From positions 4,808 to 68,807 of the forward strand of contig CAZOGC010000013.1 of assembly GCA_964579505.1 (NCBI GenBank): a stretch of DNA of 64,000 nucleotides, written 5' to 3'. This stretch comes from JAJYSO01 sp964579505. GTDB lineage: Bacteria > Bacteroidota > Bacteroidia > Flavobacteriales > Flavobacteriaceae. Position numbers and translations under genes: made by a program. The notes under the pieces are model-generated. The model was not told the origin of the DNA. It saw nothing but the letters and a program-made list of their open reading frames with translations, and did not search any database. This document shows positions 28,949 to 37,679 of this stretch, in pieces; position 1 is the first letter of the stretch, and each line of letters begins with the position of its first letter.

Positions 28949-29331
28949 GAAAGGCGGTCTTTTACGTATTCTACCTTGGTTTTTCCATGAGGCTTGGGCT
29001 TTCCGTTTTCATCTACGTTTACCATCACAATTTTGTCAACGGTAATAATGCTTTGTCGCGTCATTTTATTGCGTACTTCGCACGTTAAGGTAAGCGAAGC
29101 AGTACCAAATTTTACTACTTCAATGCCAATTTCTACAATATCTCCTTGGCGAGCGGAACTCTTGAAATCAATTTCGCTCATAAATTTTGTTACCACGTGT
29201 GGGTTTTCTAACTGAATAATGGCATAGAGAGCGGCTTCTTCATCTATCCACTGCAAAAGCCTACCGCCAAATAAACTTTCGTTGGCATTTAAATCTTCCG
29301 GTTTTATCCATTTTCTGGTGTGGAAACGCAT
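28945..29331 (-). CDS. acyl-CoA thioesterase, YciA/BFIT-like hotdog fold
   Basis: The 128-residue single hotdog domain has the YciA-type motif NANESLFGGRLLQWIDEEAALYA near residues 16-38, with the Asn and Asp used in catalysis. GDIVEIGIEVVKFGTASLTLTCEVRNKMTRQSI forms the long strands. Members hydrolyse a range of acyl-CoAs in the cytoplasm. Specificity cannot be assigned. It shares a 4-bp convergent overlap with the DUF3817 gene. Confidence 0.88.
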   Translation of the reverse strand: MRFHTRKWIKPEDLNANESLFGGRLLQWIDEEAALYAIIQLENPHVVTKFMSEIDFKSSARQGDIVEIGIEVVKFGTASLTLTCEVRNKMTRQSIITVDKIVMVNVDENGKPKPHGKTKVEYVKDRLS

Positions 29332-29432
29332 AGTAAAGTTATTTTATTCAAAAATACGCAATTAACTTGAGGGAGTTTGTATCGTTATTTTATTTTTTAG
29401 TTAATTGTATAAAGTATGCTTATAGCAATGTT

Positions 29433-29440
29433 TACATTTG
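29433..29440 (+). promoter_or_regulatory. -7 promoter element for the SDR gene
   Basis: TACATTTG matches TAnnTTTG and ends 14 bp before the ATG at 29455. Confidence 0.45.
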
Positions 29441-29454
29441 AAAAAAATTGAGAT

Positions 29455-30174
29455 ATGAATAATTTAGCAGAAAAAACGGCCTTTGTTACCGGGGGAACAA
29501 AAGGAATTGGTTATGGAATTGCAGAAGCTTTGTTGAGTAATGGCATACAAGTGGCGATTACCGGAAGAAATCAAGAAACACTTACCCAAGCAGTTGAAAA
29601 ATTACAAGCTGCACACACGGCAAAAATAATAGGTATAAAAGCCGATGTTCAACACTATATAGATCAAGAACAAGCGGTACAAAAAACAGTAGAAGAGTTT
29701 GGAAAAATTGACATTGTGGTAGCCAATGCAGGGTTAGGACATTTTGCCACAATAGATCAGCTAACCGTAGCACAATGGAATGAAACTATTGCCACCAACT
29801 TATCAGGGGTGTTTTATACGTTAAAAGCGTCCTTGCCACAGCTGCGCCAACAAAAAGGTTATTTCTTTTCTATTTCTAGTTTGGCCGGAACCAATTTTTT
29901 TAAGGGTGGAAGTGCTTACAATGCCAGTAAATTTGGCGTTACCGGATTTACACAAGCGGCTATGCTGGATATGCGCGAATGGGATATAAAAACAAGCGTT
30001 ATTATGCCGGGTTCTGTAGCTACTTATTTTAATGGAAATACCCCCGATGAGGCTGATGCATGGAAAATACAAAAGGAAGATATCGGACAAATTATTGTGG
30101 ACTTGCTACAAATGAACCAACGCGTTTTACCAAGTAAGATAGAGGTTCGCCCCTCTTTTCCACATAAAAAATAA
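29455..30174 (+). CDS. short-chain dehydrogenase/reductase
   Basis: The 239-residue classical SDR has the cofactor motif GGTKGIGYG (residues 14-22), NAGLGH, the catalytic Ser in ISSLAG and Tyr-Lys in YNASK. The residues after the first strand (ITGRNQETL) favour NADP(H). The substrate is unknown; close relatives are annotated as 3-oxoacyl-ACP-type or general alcohol reductases. It has its own predicted promoter and runs toward the convergent deaminase gene 7 bp away. Confidence 0.88.
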   Translation: MNNLAEKTAFVTGGTKGIGYGIAEALLSNGIQVAITGRNQETLTQAVEKLQAAHTAKIIGIKADVQHYIDQEQAVQKTVEEFGKIDIVVANAGLGHFATIDQLTVAQWNETIATNLSGVFYTLKASLPQLRQQKGYFFSISSLAGTNFFKGGSAYNASKFGVTGFTQAAMLDMREWDIKTSVIMPGSVATYFNGNTPDEADAWKIQKEDIGQIIVDLLQMNQRVLPSKIEVRPSFPHKK

Positions 30175-30181
30175 ATCTACA

Positions 30182-30643
30182 CTACGATAGCATACGGGAG
30201 CAGGCTTCGGCTAGTACTCCGGTAACGATTTTTGGGGCTTTGCCCCATTTTTTTATATGGTTGGTAGCCAAAAATGGAAATTGAGAACTGTCTCCTCCCG
30301 TTTCAGGAGTTGTAATGCCATAAACTAGTTGTTTTATACCACTTGAACGGATAAGGTATGAACACATAAAACATGGTTCTACCGTTGTGTATAAACTACA
30401 CTGTGCCAATTCTTTTTTTGTCAAGGTTTTTTGCGCCTTGAGTACCGCTAACATTTCAGCATGGGCAAGCGCGGCAGGCAAGCCCTCCTCCCCTTCTCTT
30501 CCTTCTGCTATAATTTTTTTATTGTGTACAACAACAGCGCCCACCGCTGTTTTACCTTCGTTTTTAGCTAATTGAGCTAAAGTAAGACAACGCTTCATAA
30601 ATTTCTCGTGTGTCGTTTGGGTATCATTATCACATAAATTCAT
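30182..30643 (-). CDS. nucleoside/cytidine deaminase-family zinc enzyme
   Basis: The 153-residue protein from the ATG at 30643 has the zinc-dependent deaminase motifs HAEM (catalytic Glu) and TTVEPCFMCSYLI (two zinc cysteines). TGVLAEACSRML is a common C-terminal end of guanine-deaminase or TadA-like proteins. The target base cannot be fixed. The chosen start follows the A/G-rich AAAAAAAGAGAT; an alternative ATG at 30667 would overlap the upstream gene by 14 bp. It is probably co-transcribed with the CopD-like gene. Confidence 0.8.
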   Translation of the reverse strand: MNLCDNDTQTTHEKFMKRCLTLAQLAKNEGKTAVGAVVVHNKKIIAEGREGEEGLPAALAHAEMLAVLKAQKTLTKKELAQCSLYTTVEPCFMCSYLIRSSGIKQLVYGITTPETGGDSSQFPFLATNHIKKWGKAPKIVTGVLAEACSRMLS

Positions 30644-30653
30644 ATCTCTTTTT

Positions 30654-31103
30654 TTAAAATCCCCCATAGCGAATAAAAGACCCGAGCACCAACATAGCTA
30701 TTCCTAATAAAGTAACGCAAATGACATGAACGGCCATTTCCGGAAGTTTTTTAGGTGATTTTTTAAGCTTGGGAATTACGCGAACTTGCGCGCTTATCGC
30801 AAATAAGACAGTTGCCAATAAAAGTATTAATTTGGTAGAAGTAACTTGCTCGATAGATGAAGAAAAGCTAAACCAATCAGAAAAGTGAATACCAAATTGA
30901 GTCATCATCCAGATACCGGTAATAACCAGTAAAGCCAATGCTGGCATTCCGAGAGGTTCAAAACTTTTTTCAAATTTTAGAAGGCGGTCTGCATCCTTTT
31001 TGCGCAATACGCCCGGCAAAATACAGCAAGCCAAGTAGAGATGCCCTCCTACCCATACGGCAGCACAGATAAGATGAATAATAAGTAATAGATGATGATT
31101 CAT
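30654..31103 (-). CDS. CopD-like four-helix membrane protein
   Basis: The 149-residue protein has four hydrophobic helices. The pattern is that of the CopD/HemJ-like domain: an N-terminal HHLLLIIHLICAAVWVGGHLYL with the conserved Trp-x-Gly-Gly-His, a middle PALALLVITGIWMM and a C-terminal helix ending RYGG. The family has been linked to copper handling and to haem-related membrane redox proteins. No copper genes are nearby, so the role here is open. Confidence 0.7.
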   Translation of the reverse strand: MNHHLLLIIHLICAAVWVGGHLYLACCILPGVLRKKDADRLLKFEKSFEPLGMPALALLVITGIWMMTQFGIHFSDWFSFSSSIEQVTSTKLILLLATVLFAISAQVRVIPKLKKSPKKLPEMAVHVICVTLLGIAMLVLGSFIRYGGF

Positions 31104-31178
31104 AGTCTATTTTAACCCCAAACCTTTTTCAAAGGTAAGCTTATCCTGAGTAGAAGACTTTAAATCACCTGAAAAAAG

Positions 31179-32321
31179 TTAGGCTTCCTTCTTTTTAAGC
31201 GTAAATTTTAAGACGAAGAATCCGACAATTCCGGCGGTTAATGAACTTATCAGAATAGTTAGTTTGGCATTGTTGATAATGAGTGCGCTGTCAAAAGCCA
31301 AAAGCGTAATAAAAATAGACATGGTAAACCCAATTCCCCCCAAAATTCCTACCCCAAAAATGTTTGTCCAATTTAACCCTTTGGGCAATTTGCAAATACC
31401 GGTTTTAACAGCGAGAAAAGTTACGGCAAATATTCCTAATGGTTTTCCAATAACCAATCCGGCAGCAATACCTAAACTATAATGATGGGTTATTAAGTCG
31501 GTAAAGCTGGCATTAAAGTGAATAGCCGTATTAGCTAAGGCAAAAATGGGTAGGATAAGGAATGCAACCGGCTTGTGTAAGAAACGCATTAGAGCATAGG
31601 AAGGAGATTTCTTATCACCATTTCCAAAGGGAATGGCAAAAGCTAATAACACGCCGGTAATAGTGGCGTGTACCCCTGAATTAAGCATAAAATACCACAT
31701 GGCCACTCCCCCAACTAAATACACCAACCAATGCGTTATTTTTTTTCGATTACACAAAAGTAATACACCATAAATACCCAAGGCAATAAGGAGGTTGGTC
31801 CACACCAAGTTACTTGTATAAAAGAAAGCAATAATAAGGATGGCGCCTAAATCATCTACAACTGCCAGCACGGTTAAAAATACTTTTAACGATGTGGGCA
31901 CGCGGTTACCTAAGAGTGAAAGGATACCTAAAGCAAAGGCTATATCTGTTGCCATAGGAATACCTGAACCAGACTGCGTGGGTAGCCCATAATTGAATAA
32001 TAAAAATATTCCGGCAGGAACCACCATTCCTCCTATGGCACCAAAGATGGGCGGTAAGGCATTTTTTATGTTAGAAAGTTCGCCTCTATAAATTTCGCGT
32101 TCAAGTTCAAGCCCTATAAGAAGGAAGAAAATGGTCATTAGCCCATCGTTTATCCAATGTTCTACACTAAGACCATAAAGGTGAGCGTGTAAAAGACTTT
32201 GATAATCCTCTCCTAAAAAACTATTGGCTACGATTAGTGAAATGATAGTCATGGCAATCAAAAAAATACCACCTGATTTTTCACTACTTAAAAAATTTCT
32301 GAACGTGCTTTTAATTTTCAT
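31179..32321 (-). CDS. nhaA: Na+/H+ antiporter NhaA
   Basis: The 380-residue inner-membrane protein exchanges Na+ for H+. It has about 12 hydrophobic segments, the paired aspartates in AVVDDLGAILI (ion-binding pair), the GLELEREIY N-terminal loop and MATDIAFALGIL. The C-terminal helices (GGIGFTMSIFI) are also typical. The length is normal. The long leader region upstream, 32322-32595, holds several inverted repeats that could be regulatory; no -7 element was found there. Confidence 0.95.
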   Translation of the reverse strand: MKIKSTFRNFLSSEKSGGIFLIAMTIISLIVANSFLGEDYQSLLHAHLYGLSVEHWINDGLMTIFFLLIGLELEREIYRGELSNIKNALPPIFGAIGGMVVPAGIFLLFNYGLPTQSGSGIPMATDIAFALGILSLLGNRVPTSLKVFLTVLAVVDDLGAILIIAFFYTSNLVWTNLLIALGIYGVLLLCNRKKITHWLVYLVGGVAMWYFMLNSGVHATITGVLLAFAIPFGNGDKKSPSYALMRFLHKPVAFLILPIFALANTAIHFNASFTDLITHHYSLGIAAGLVIGKPLGIFAVTFLAVKTGICKLPKGLNWTNIFGVGILGGIGFTMSIFITLLAFDSALIINNAKLTILISSLTAGIVGFFVLKFTLKKKEA

Positions 32322-32595
32322 GGTTAGTATATAAAAATTAATGACATTAACCTGTTGTGCATATAGGAGACTAATTTTGCTAGTAAATATTCATTTTGAT
32401 ACTTAAAAAGAATACCTTGAATACATTTTGACAACATGCATACTTAAAATAATTTTAATTATCATAAGTGCATAACAGGTGGCATTAATAATAAACATGC
32501 CTATTAATTTATAGGTATGCAAGATATAAATATTTGAGTAGTTACATAATGCCTGATGCGCTAATTTTATCTTTTAAAAGTCTTAAAATTAAACA
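32322..32595. other. gene-free region upstream of nhaA with inverted repeats
   Basis: No gene is supported. ACCTGTTGTGCA (about 32351-32362) and TGCATAACAGGT (about 32468-32479) form an 11-of-12 inverted repeat about 105 bp apart. CATGCCTAT (near 32498) can pair with ATAGGTATG around TTAATTT, with one G-U pair. TGCATA-type words recur. The region may hold the nhaA 5' leader or operator sites. No known riboswitch was recognised. Confidence 0.4.
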
Positions 32596-32628
32596 AAAAC
32601 CGCTTTGGAAAATAGCCAAAGCGGTTTT
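32595..32628. terminator. bidirectional-type terminator at the end of the TonB receptor gene
   Basis: A perfect 13-bp stem (32596-32608 with 32616-32628) has a 7-nt loop, with an A run on the left and a T run on the right. On the minus strand it terminates the receptor gene that ends at 32654. Confidence 0.75.
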
Positions 32629-32653
32629 ATATAAAGCCTATTATTGGGTGTTG

Positions 32654-35290
32654 TTAGAAAATATACTTCAAAGAAAAATTGTACGTAATTCCGTTGCCAA
32701 TATACACGCCATAGTTGTCCTTTTGGCTGATGTAATAATGGTCTAGCAGGTTGTATACGTTTCCGGCTAATAAGAAACGTTGTCCGCTAATTTCAAAATT
32801 ATAAGAAGCACCAATATCAAAAGTAGAATAAGAATTTAATTTTTCTGATTGGTATGTGTTTCCTTTGAGTGTTTCAAGAGCTGCATCTTGAACATTTACT
32901 TCTCCATAAAAATCAGTATAGTAGTTCCAGGTTAAGTACCCGTGCAGTTTACGAGGAATAAAATCGTAGTTTACCCCTAAACCGGCACTGGTTTGTGGAG
33001 CTCTACCCACTTTGGTATTTTTTAAGTCGGTGGTAAGGGTTGTAACAACGGTTTGGTTTGTGTTATCCCGAACTCTTACCGGTGTTTTTCCGTCAAACTC
33101 CCATTTACCAACAGTTGCATACCCGTGTAATTCTAAATCTGTTGTAGGACGATATTTTACTTCTAGCTCTAGCCCTTGGTGCAATTCTGCAATATTGCTA
33201 AAGAGGTATGTTACATCGTTATAAACAGTTCCTGTTCCCGGGTCAGTATATTCTCCTCCGGCAGCTAAGAAACGGTTTTCCCATTTGGTATAATACGCGT
33301 TTAAGTTGATTTGAACGTTTCTTGTTTCAAATTTATATCCGGCTTCAAAACCTACGATTTCTTCGTTGTCTACTCCTTCTTTAGAAACTTCTGTTTCATC
33401 GCTAAAGTTGGTAAACAAGTTGTCCATAAAAGGTTGACGAGAATATTTACCGGCATTTACAAAGAATGTATTTCCTTCAGCAAAGGTCCAAGACCCTCCT
33501 CCTTTTATATCATATCCTGTTTTATGGATTGTTTTAGAGGTTTTTTCTGTAGCAAAGTTACCGCGATCATAACGTTTGTATGACTGGTTAGAGAAAGCTC
33601 CTTGAATAAATAAAGAAAATTCATCGTTAGCCCATTCAGCTTGCCCGAAAATGCCTTGGTAGTTAATATCTTCAGAGTAGTCATAATTTACACGATCACC
33701 TTCATCGGCATAATTAAATAAACTTGCCCAAGGATCGGGGCTATATGTTTTGGTAACAGTGTGGTTAGGATTTCCTCCAAAACTTTCTATACGTCCTTTT
33801 AAACCTAGTAAATCGGTTAGTTCTCTAAAGTGAGTACCGGTGTAAAAACGAATATCGGTACCGACGTTTAAACTCAAGTTTTTAATAGAGTTGTTTTCGT
33901 AGTTCATTACACCTCCATACCAGATGTGGTTGTTTACAGAAGCGCGTAATAAAGTTCCGTCGTGTCCTTGGCTGTAGCCACCAGCTACAGTGGGATTGTA
34001 TGTATCTTTTACATAATCCCAGTCAATCAACCCATTAGATGCTTTATAAGCACCGCGATTAAGACTAGGGTCTCCATTAGGATAACCAGAAATATAATTT
34101 AATCCATTACCATAAGTACCGGTACCACCACCGCGGCCTAAAGACATATACAATACGGTAGAGAGGTTAGATTGGTCGTTAATATTCCAGTCCCAGTTAA
34201 AGTTGATAACCGGTTTGTGGTAATAATTACGACGTGAGGTAAGGTATTCACCATCTAAAAATCCATAGTTATTGTTATATTTTCTTCCGTATTTGTCGTA
34301 TAAAAGTTGAGCCTTAGAAAAATTTTGGTCGTGCCATTGCGGAGCACCGGTGATCAACAAGTTAAAGTTATGATCTCCCATTTTTTTACCAACAGAGAAG
34401 AAATAGTTTTGTCCTTGTCCGCGTGTACCATTTGCATATTTACTAAAGGCTTGCCAATAGTCTAATAAAAATGAGAAACCCCAACCGTTGTCATTCATTC
34501 CGGTGTTGTATGCAAAAGTACCTTTTAGGTAGCTTCCGTTACCTACTAAGAAGCGCGCAAAGCCACCTTCTTCTTGAGCGGTTGTTTGTACCACCATGTT
34601 TACGGTACCTCCTACAGAAGAAATAGCCAATTTAGAAGAACCCAAACCGCGTTGTACCTGAACGGCATTTACGATATCTGAAAGACCAGACCAGTTAGAC
34701 CAATACATTTTTCCATCCTCCATTCCATTAACCGGTTGTCCGTTTAATAAGAAAGCAGTATTGCTTTGGCCAAAACCGCGTACAAAGATTTGAGAATCTC
34801 CAAACCCACCAGACTGATTAGATACGTAAACAGAAGGCGTATTTTTCAAGATTTCAGGAAATTCTACGTTTCCTACCGCGCGCAACTGAATTTGTTTACG
34901 TGTAACTGTAGATACTGCAATAGGTGTTTTTCGATCTTCTTCTAAGTCGACAACCCCTTTTCCTACAATTACTACGGCATCTAAAGCGTTTGCTTTAGTT
35001 TGAAGTTGAATTTTTCCAAGGTCTACTTTTTGTTTTCCGTTAAAATTAAACGAAACAGTCTGCGTTTTATACCCCATAAGAGAAATCTCAATCTTTCCGG
35101 AAGTCAGATTGGTTTCTAGGGTAAAGTTTCCGTCCATGTCTGTTGTGGCTCCATTATGAGTACCCACAAGTACGACACTTGCACCGGGCATAGGTAAAGA
35201 CGATTCGTCTAATACCGTTCCCGTAATCGTGTTCTGTGCTAGTGCACAATTAGTTATAAAAACTAACAATAAAAAGGTTACGTGTTTCAT
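32654..35290 (-). CDS. TonB-dependent receptor with CarboxypepD-regulatory domain
   Basis: The 878-residue outer-membrane importer has a signal peptide (MKHVTFLLLVFITNCALAQN), a carboxypeptidase-regulatory-like domain (TITGTVLDESSLPMPGASVVLVGTHNGATTDMDGNF), then a TonB plug. The plug shows LKNTPSVYVSNQSGGFGDSQIFVRGFGQSNTAFLLNGQPVN and SVGGTVNMV. A 22-strand-type barrel follows, ending YNFSLKYIF with a terminal Phe as expected for outer-membrane insertion. A SWSGLSDIVN.VQVQRGLGSSK segment is typical of receptors for iron complexes or small organic ligands; the ligand is unknown. There is no SusD partner. The upstream gap to lipA is 383 bp, so it has its own promoter region. Confidence 0.92.
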   Translation of the reverse strand: MKHVTFLLLVFITNCALAQNTITGTVLDESSLPMPGASVVLVGTHNGATTDMDGNFTLETNLTSGKIEISLMGYKTQTVSFNFNGKQKVDLGKIQLQTKANALDAVVIVGKGVVDLEEDRKTPIAVSTVTRKQIQLRAVGNVEFPEILKNTPSVYVSNQSGGFGDSQIFVRGFGQSNTAFLLNGQPVNGMEDGKMYWSNWSGLSDIVNAVQVQRGLGSSKLAISSVGGTVNMVVQTTAQEEGGFARFLVGNGSYLKGTFAYNTGMNDNGWGFSFLLDYWQAFSKYANGTRGQGQNYFFSVGKKMGDHNFNLLITGAPQWHDQNFSKAQLLYDKYGRKYNNNYGFLDGEYLTSRRNYYHKPVINFNWDWNINDQSNLSTVLYMSLGRGGGTGTYGNGLNYISGYPNGDPSLNRGAYKASNGLIDWDYVKDTYNPTVAGGYSQGHDGTLLRASVNNHIWYGGVMNYENNSIKNLSLNVGTDIRFYTGTHFRELTDLLGLKGRIESFGGNPNHTVTKTYSPDPWASLFNYADEGDRVNYDYSEDINYQGIFGQAEWANDEFSLFIQGAFSNQSYKRYDRGNFATEKTSKTIHKTGYDIKGGGSWTFAEGNTFFVNAGKYSRQPFMDNLFTNFSDETEVSKEGVDNEEIVGFEAGYKFETRNVQINLNAYYTKWENRFLAAGGEYTDPGTGTVYNDVTYLFSNIAELHQGLELEVKYRPTTDLELHGYATVGKWEFDGKTPVRVRDNTNQTVVTTLTTDLKNTKVGRAPQTSAGLGVNYDFIPRKLHGYLTWNYYTDFYGEVNVQDAALETLKGNTYQSEKLNSYSTFDIGASYNFEISGQRFLLAGNVYNLLDHYYISQKDNYGVYIGNGITYNFSLKYIF

Positions 35291-35673
35291 GGTAAGGTGT
35301 GAATTGTTTAAAATGTGTGTTTTTGTTTAGAGCAAAGAAACGGATTTTTAATGAGTTACCTTAACATTGTCTTGGCAAGTTTTAACATACTTATCCACAG
35401 TATCTGTTAATTAGTGAATGTATGTTAACGTACCCAATTCATAATCAAATAATTATATTTAAATTAAAGCTATAGGTTTGTAATAACTTCATAAAGGCTT
35501 AACCTAAACATAACCTTGTAAGCTGGTAATTATGTTTAATCTAAAACAAGTGGAGATTTAAACAAAACAGGTTACAACAAAACGAACACCCTATTTCTAT
35601 GAAATTAAAAAGCGATTTATAAAATTTGATTTTCATATTCCTTACCTTTGTCCTACAAACATAAACTTAGTAT
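35291..35673. other. divergent promoter region between the TonB receptor gene and lipA
   Basis: No gene is supported in this AT-rich 383-bp gap. A -7 element TACCTTTG at 35644-35651 lies 22 bp before the lipA ATG. On the other strand, TTTCTTTG near 35332-35339 is a one-mismatch -7 candidate for the receptor gene. A single DnaA-box-like TTATCCACA occurs at 35391-35399. Confidence 0.45.
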
Positions 35674-36546
35674 ATGGCTGTAGAGACACTTACTCCACAA
35701 AACACTATAAAAAAGCCTAAATGGCTGCGAGTAAAACTTCCTACCGGAGAAAAATATAGAAATCTTCGCAAGATTGTAGATAAGTATGATTTACATACAA
35801 TCTGTACTTCCGGAAGCTGCCCTAATATGGGTGAATGCTGGGGCGAAGGAGTAGCCACCTTTATGATTCTAGGTAATGTTTGTACGCGTTCCTGTGGTTT
35901 CTGCGGAGTAAAAACCGGTCGGCCGGATACCGTAGAATGGGATGAACCCGAAAAAGTGGCACGTTCTATAAAATTAATGAAAATAGACCACGCCGTTATT
36001 ACCAGTGTCGATCGAGATGATTTAAAAGACATGGGCTCTATTATGTGGGCCGAAACCATTCAGGCAATTCGGCGTATGAATCCACACACCACACTAGAAA
36101 CACTCATACCTGATTTTCAGGGAGTACATAGAAATATAGACCGTATAATTGCGGTAAAACCTGAAGTGGTTTCACATAATATGGAAACGGTAAGACGCTT
36201 AACGCGCGAAGTGCGTGTGCAAGCCAAATACGACCGCAGTTTGGGCGTGTTACGCTATTTAAAAGAAAACGGAATTCGTCGTACCAAATCCGGTATTATG
36301 TTGGGGTTGGGTGAACGCGAAGACGAGGTTATACAAACCCTGAAAGATTTACGTGAAAACAAGGTAGATGTAGTTACTATCGGACAGTATCTTCAACCTT
36401 CAAAACGTCATTTACCGGTACGGAGTTTTATTACCCCCGATCAGTTTGCAAAATATAAAGAGATTGGTTTGGAATTGGGCTTTCGCCACGTAGAAAGTAG
36501 TGCCTTGGTGCGCTCTTCATACAAAGCGAAAAAACATTTAAATTAG
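35674..36546 (+). CDS. lipA: lipoyl synthase
   Basis: The 290-residue radical-SAM enzyme inserts two sulphur atoms into protein-bound octanoate to make lipoate. The auxiliary cluster cysteines are Cys44, Cys49 and Cys55 (CTSGSCPNMGEC). The radical-SAM cluster is Cys70, Cys74 and Cys77 (CTRSCGFC). The C-terminal RSSY ligand motif is present in ESSALVRSSYKA. The length is normal. It is followed 9 bp later by gap, which suggests co-transcription, and has a -7 element at 35644. Confidence 0.97.
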   Translation: MAVETLTPQNTIKKPKWLRVKLPTGEKYRNLRKIVDKYDLHTICTSGSCPNMGECWGEGVATFMILGNVCTRSCGFCGVKTGRPDTVEWDEPEKVARSIKLMKIDHAVITSVDRDDLKDMGSIMWAETIQAIRRMNPHTTLETLIPDFQGVHRNIDRIIAVKPEVVSHNMETVRRLTREVRVQAKYDRSLGVLRYLKENGIRRTKSGIMLGLGEREDEVIQTLKDLRENKVDVVTIGQYLQPSKRHLPVRSFITPDQFAKYKEIGLELGFRHVESSALVRSSYKAKKHLN

Positions 36547-36555
36547 GTTAATAAA

Positions 36556-37587
36556 ATGAACAAAAAAATTAGAATTGCTCTCAACGGATTTGGCCGTATC
36601 GGTCGAAGTTTGTTCCGAATTTTGTTACACAACGATAAAATTGAAGTAGTTGTTATAAACGATTTAGATGATGCGCATAGCTTTGCTCACCTATTAAAAT
36701 ATGATAGTATTCATGGGGTGTTAGATGCCGACGTAAAATCTGAAGGTGATAATATTGTGGTAAATGGTCATAAATATCCAATGACTCACCAAACAGCTAT
36801 TAACCATATCTCGTGGGAAGCCTACAACGTAGACGTAGTAGTTGAGTGTACCGGTAAATTTAAAACACGCCCGCTTTTAGAAAACCACTTAAAAGGGGGG
36901 GCACCTCGCGTTATTTTATCGGTTCCTCCGCAAGATGATTCTATAAAAATGGTCGTATTAGGTGTAAACGATGATATTTTAGAAGGAAATGAAAAAATTA
37001 TTTCTAATGCTTCTTGCACGACAAATAATGCGGCTCCGATGTTAAAAGTTGTAAACGATGCATTGGGCGTTGAGCAGGCTTATATCTCTACCGTTCACTC
37101 ATACACTTCTGATCAAAATTTACACGATCACCCGCATAAAGATTTACGCAGAGCACGTGCGGCTTCTCGTTCAATTATTCCTACCACTACAGGAGCGGCT
37201 AAGGCATTAACGAAGATTTTTCCGGAGCTGGCAGATGTTATTGGTGGATGCGGTATTCGCGTACCGGTGCCTAATGGATCACTTACCGATTTTACACTAA
37301 ATGTAAAGAAAAAAACGAGTATTGAAGAAGTAAATCAATTATTTAAAGAAGCTGCTGAAGGAGCCTATAAAGGAATTATTCAATATATGGAAGACCCCAT
37401 TGTTTCTTCTGACGTAATTGGAAACCCCTACTCTTGCGTTTTTGATGAAGAAATGACCTCGGTTATTGATGGTCATTTAGTTAAACTTATTGGGTGGTAT
37501 GACAATGAACGCGGCTACAGCAATCGGCTAGTCGATTTAATTCTAAAATTAGAAACCGTGACTAAAGAATCGATTGCCGCTAAATAA
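36556..37587 (+). CDS. gap: type I glyceraldehyde-3-phosphate dehydrogenase
   Basis: The 343-residue enzyme oxidises glyceraldehyde-3-phosphate in glycolysis or works in reverse in gluconeogenesis. NAD-binding NGFGRIGRSLFR is at the N-terminus and the catalytic Cys154 is in NASCTTNNAAP, with His in STVHSYTSDQ. WYDNERGYSNRLVDL ends the catalytic domain. The segment SVPPQDDSIKMVVLGVN departs from the usual SAPAKG-type loop, a sign of a divergent paralogue; flavobacteria often carry more than one gap. It is closely linked to lipA. A hairpin terminator follows. Confidence 0.93.
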   Translation: MNKKIRIALNGFGRIGRSLFRILLHNDKIEVVVINDLDDAHSFAHLLKYDSIHGVLDADVKSEGDNIVVNGHKYPMTHQTAINHISWEAYNVDVVVECTGKFKTRPLLENHLKGGAPRVILSVPPQDDSIKMVVLGVNDDILEGNEKIISNASCTTNNAAPMLKVVNDALGVEQAYISTVHSYTSDQNLHDHPHKDLRRARAASRSIIPTTTGAAKALTKIFPELADVIGGCGIRVPVPNGSLTDFTLNVKKKTSIEEVNQLFKEAAEGAYKGIIQYMEDPIVSSDVIGNPYSCVFDEEMTSVIDGHLVKLIGWYDNERGYSNRLVDLILKLETVTKESIAAK

Positions 37588-37615
37588 TTATAGCAAAGAA
37601 AATAACACAACTAAA

Positions 37616-37645
37616 AAGGTGAGCTTTCGGGCTCACCTTCTTTTG
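37616..37645. terminator. terminator between convergent gap and hutH
   Basis: AAGGTGAGC (37616-37624) pairs perfectly with GCTCACCTT (37631-37639) around TTTCGG. It is followed by CTTTTG, and preceded by an A run that would give U residues on the minus strand. It can serve both genes. Confidence 0.75.
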
Positions 37646-37679
37646 TCTAGTATGTTTTTTAGATATACGAATGTTTACG

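Noticed and set aside
35391..35399. DnaA-box consensus TTATCCACA
   Set aside because: It is a single copy with no cluster of boxes, no AT-rich unwinding repeats and no dnaA/dnaN neighbourhood, so it does not support an origin of replication.
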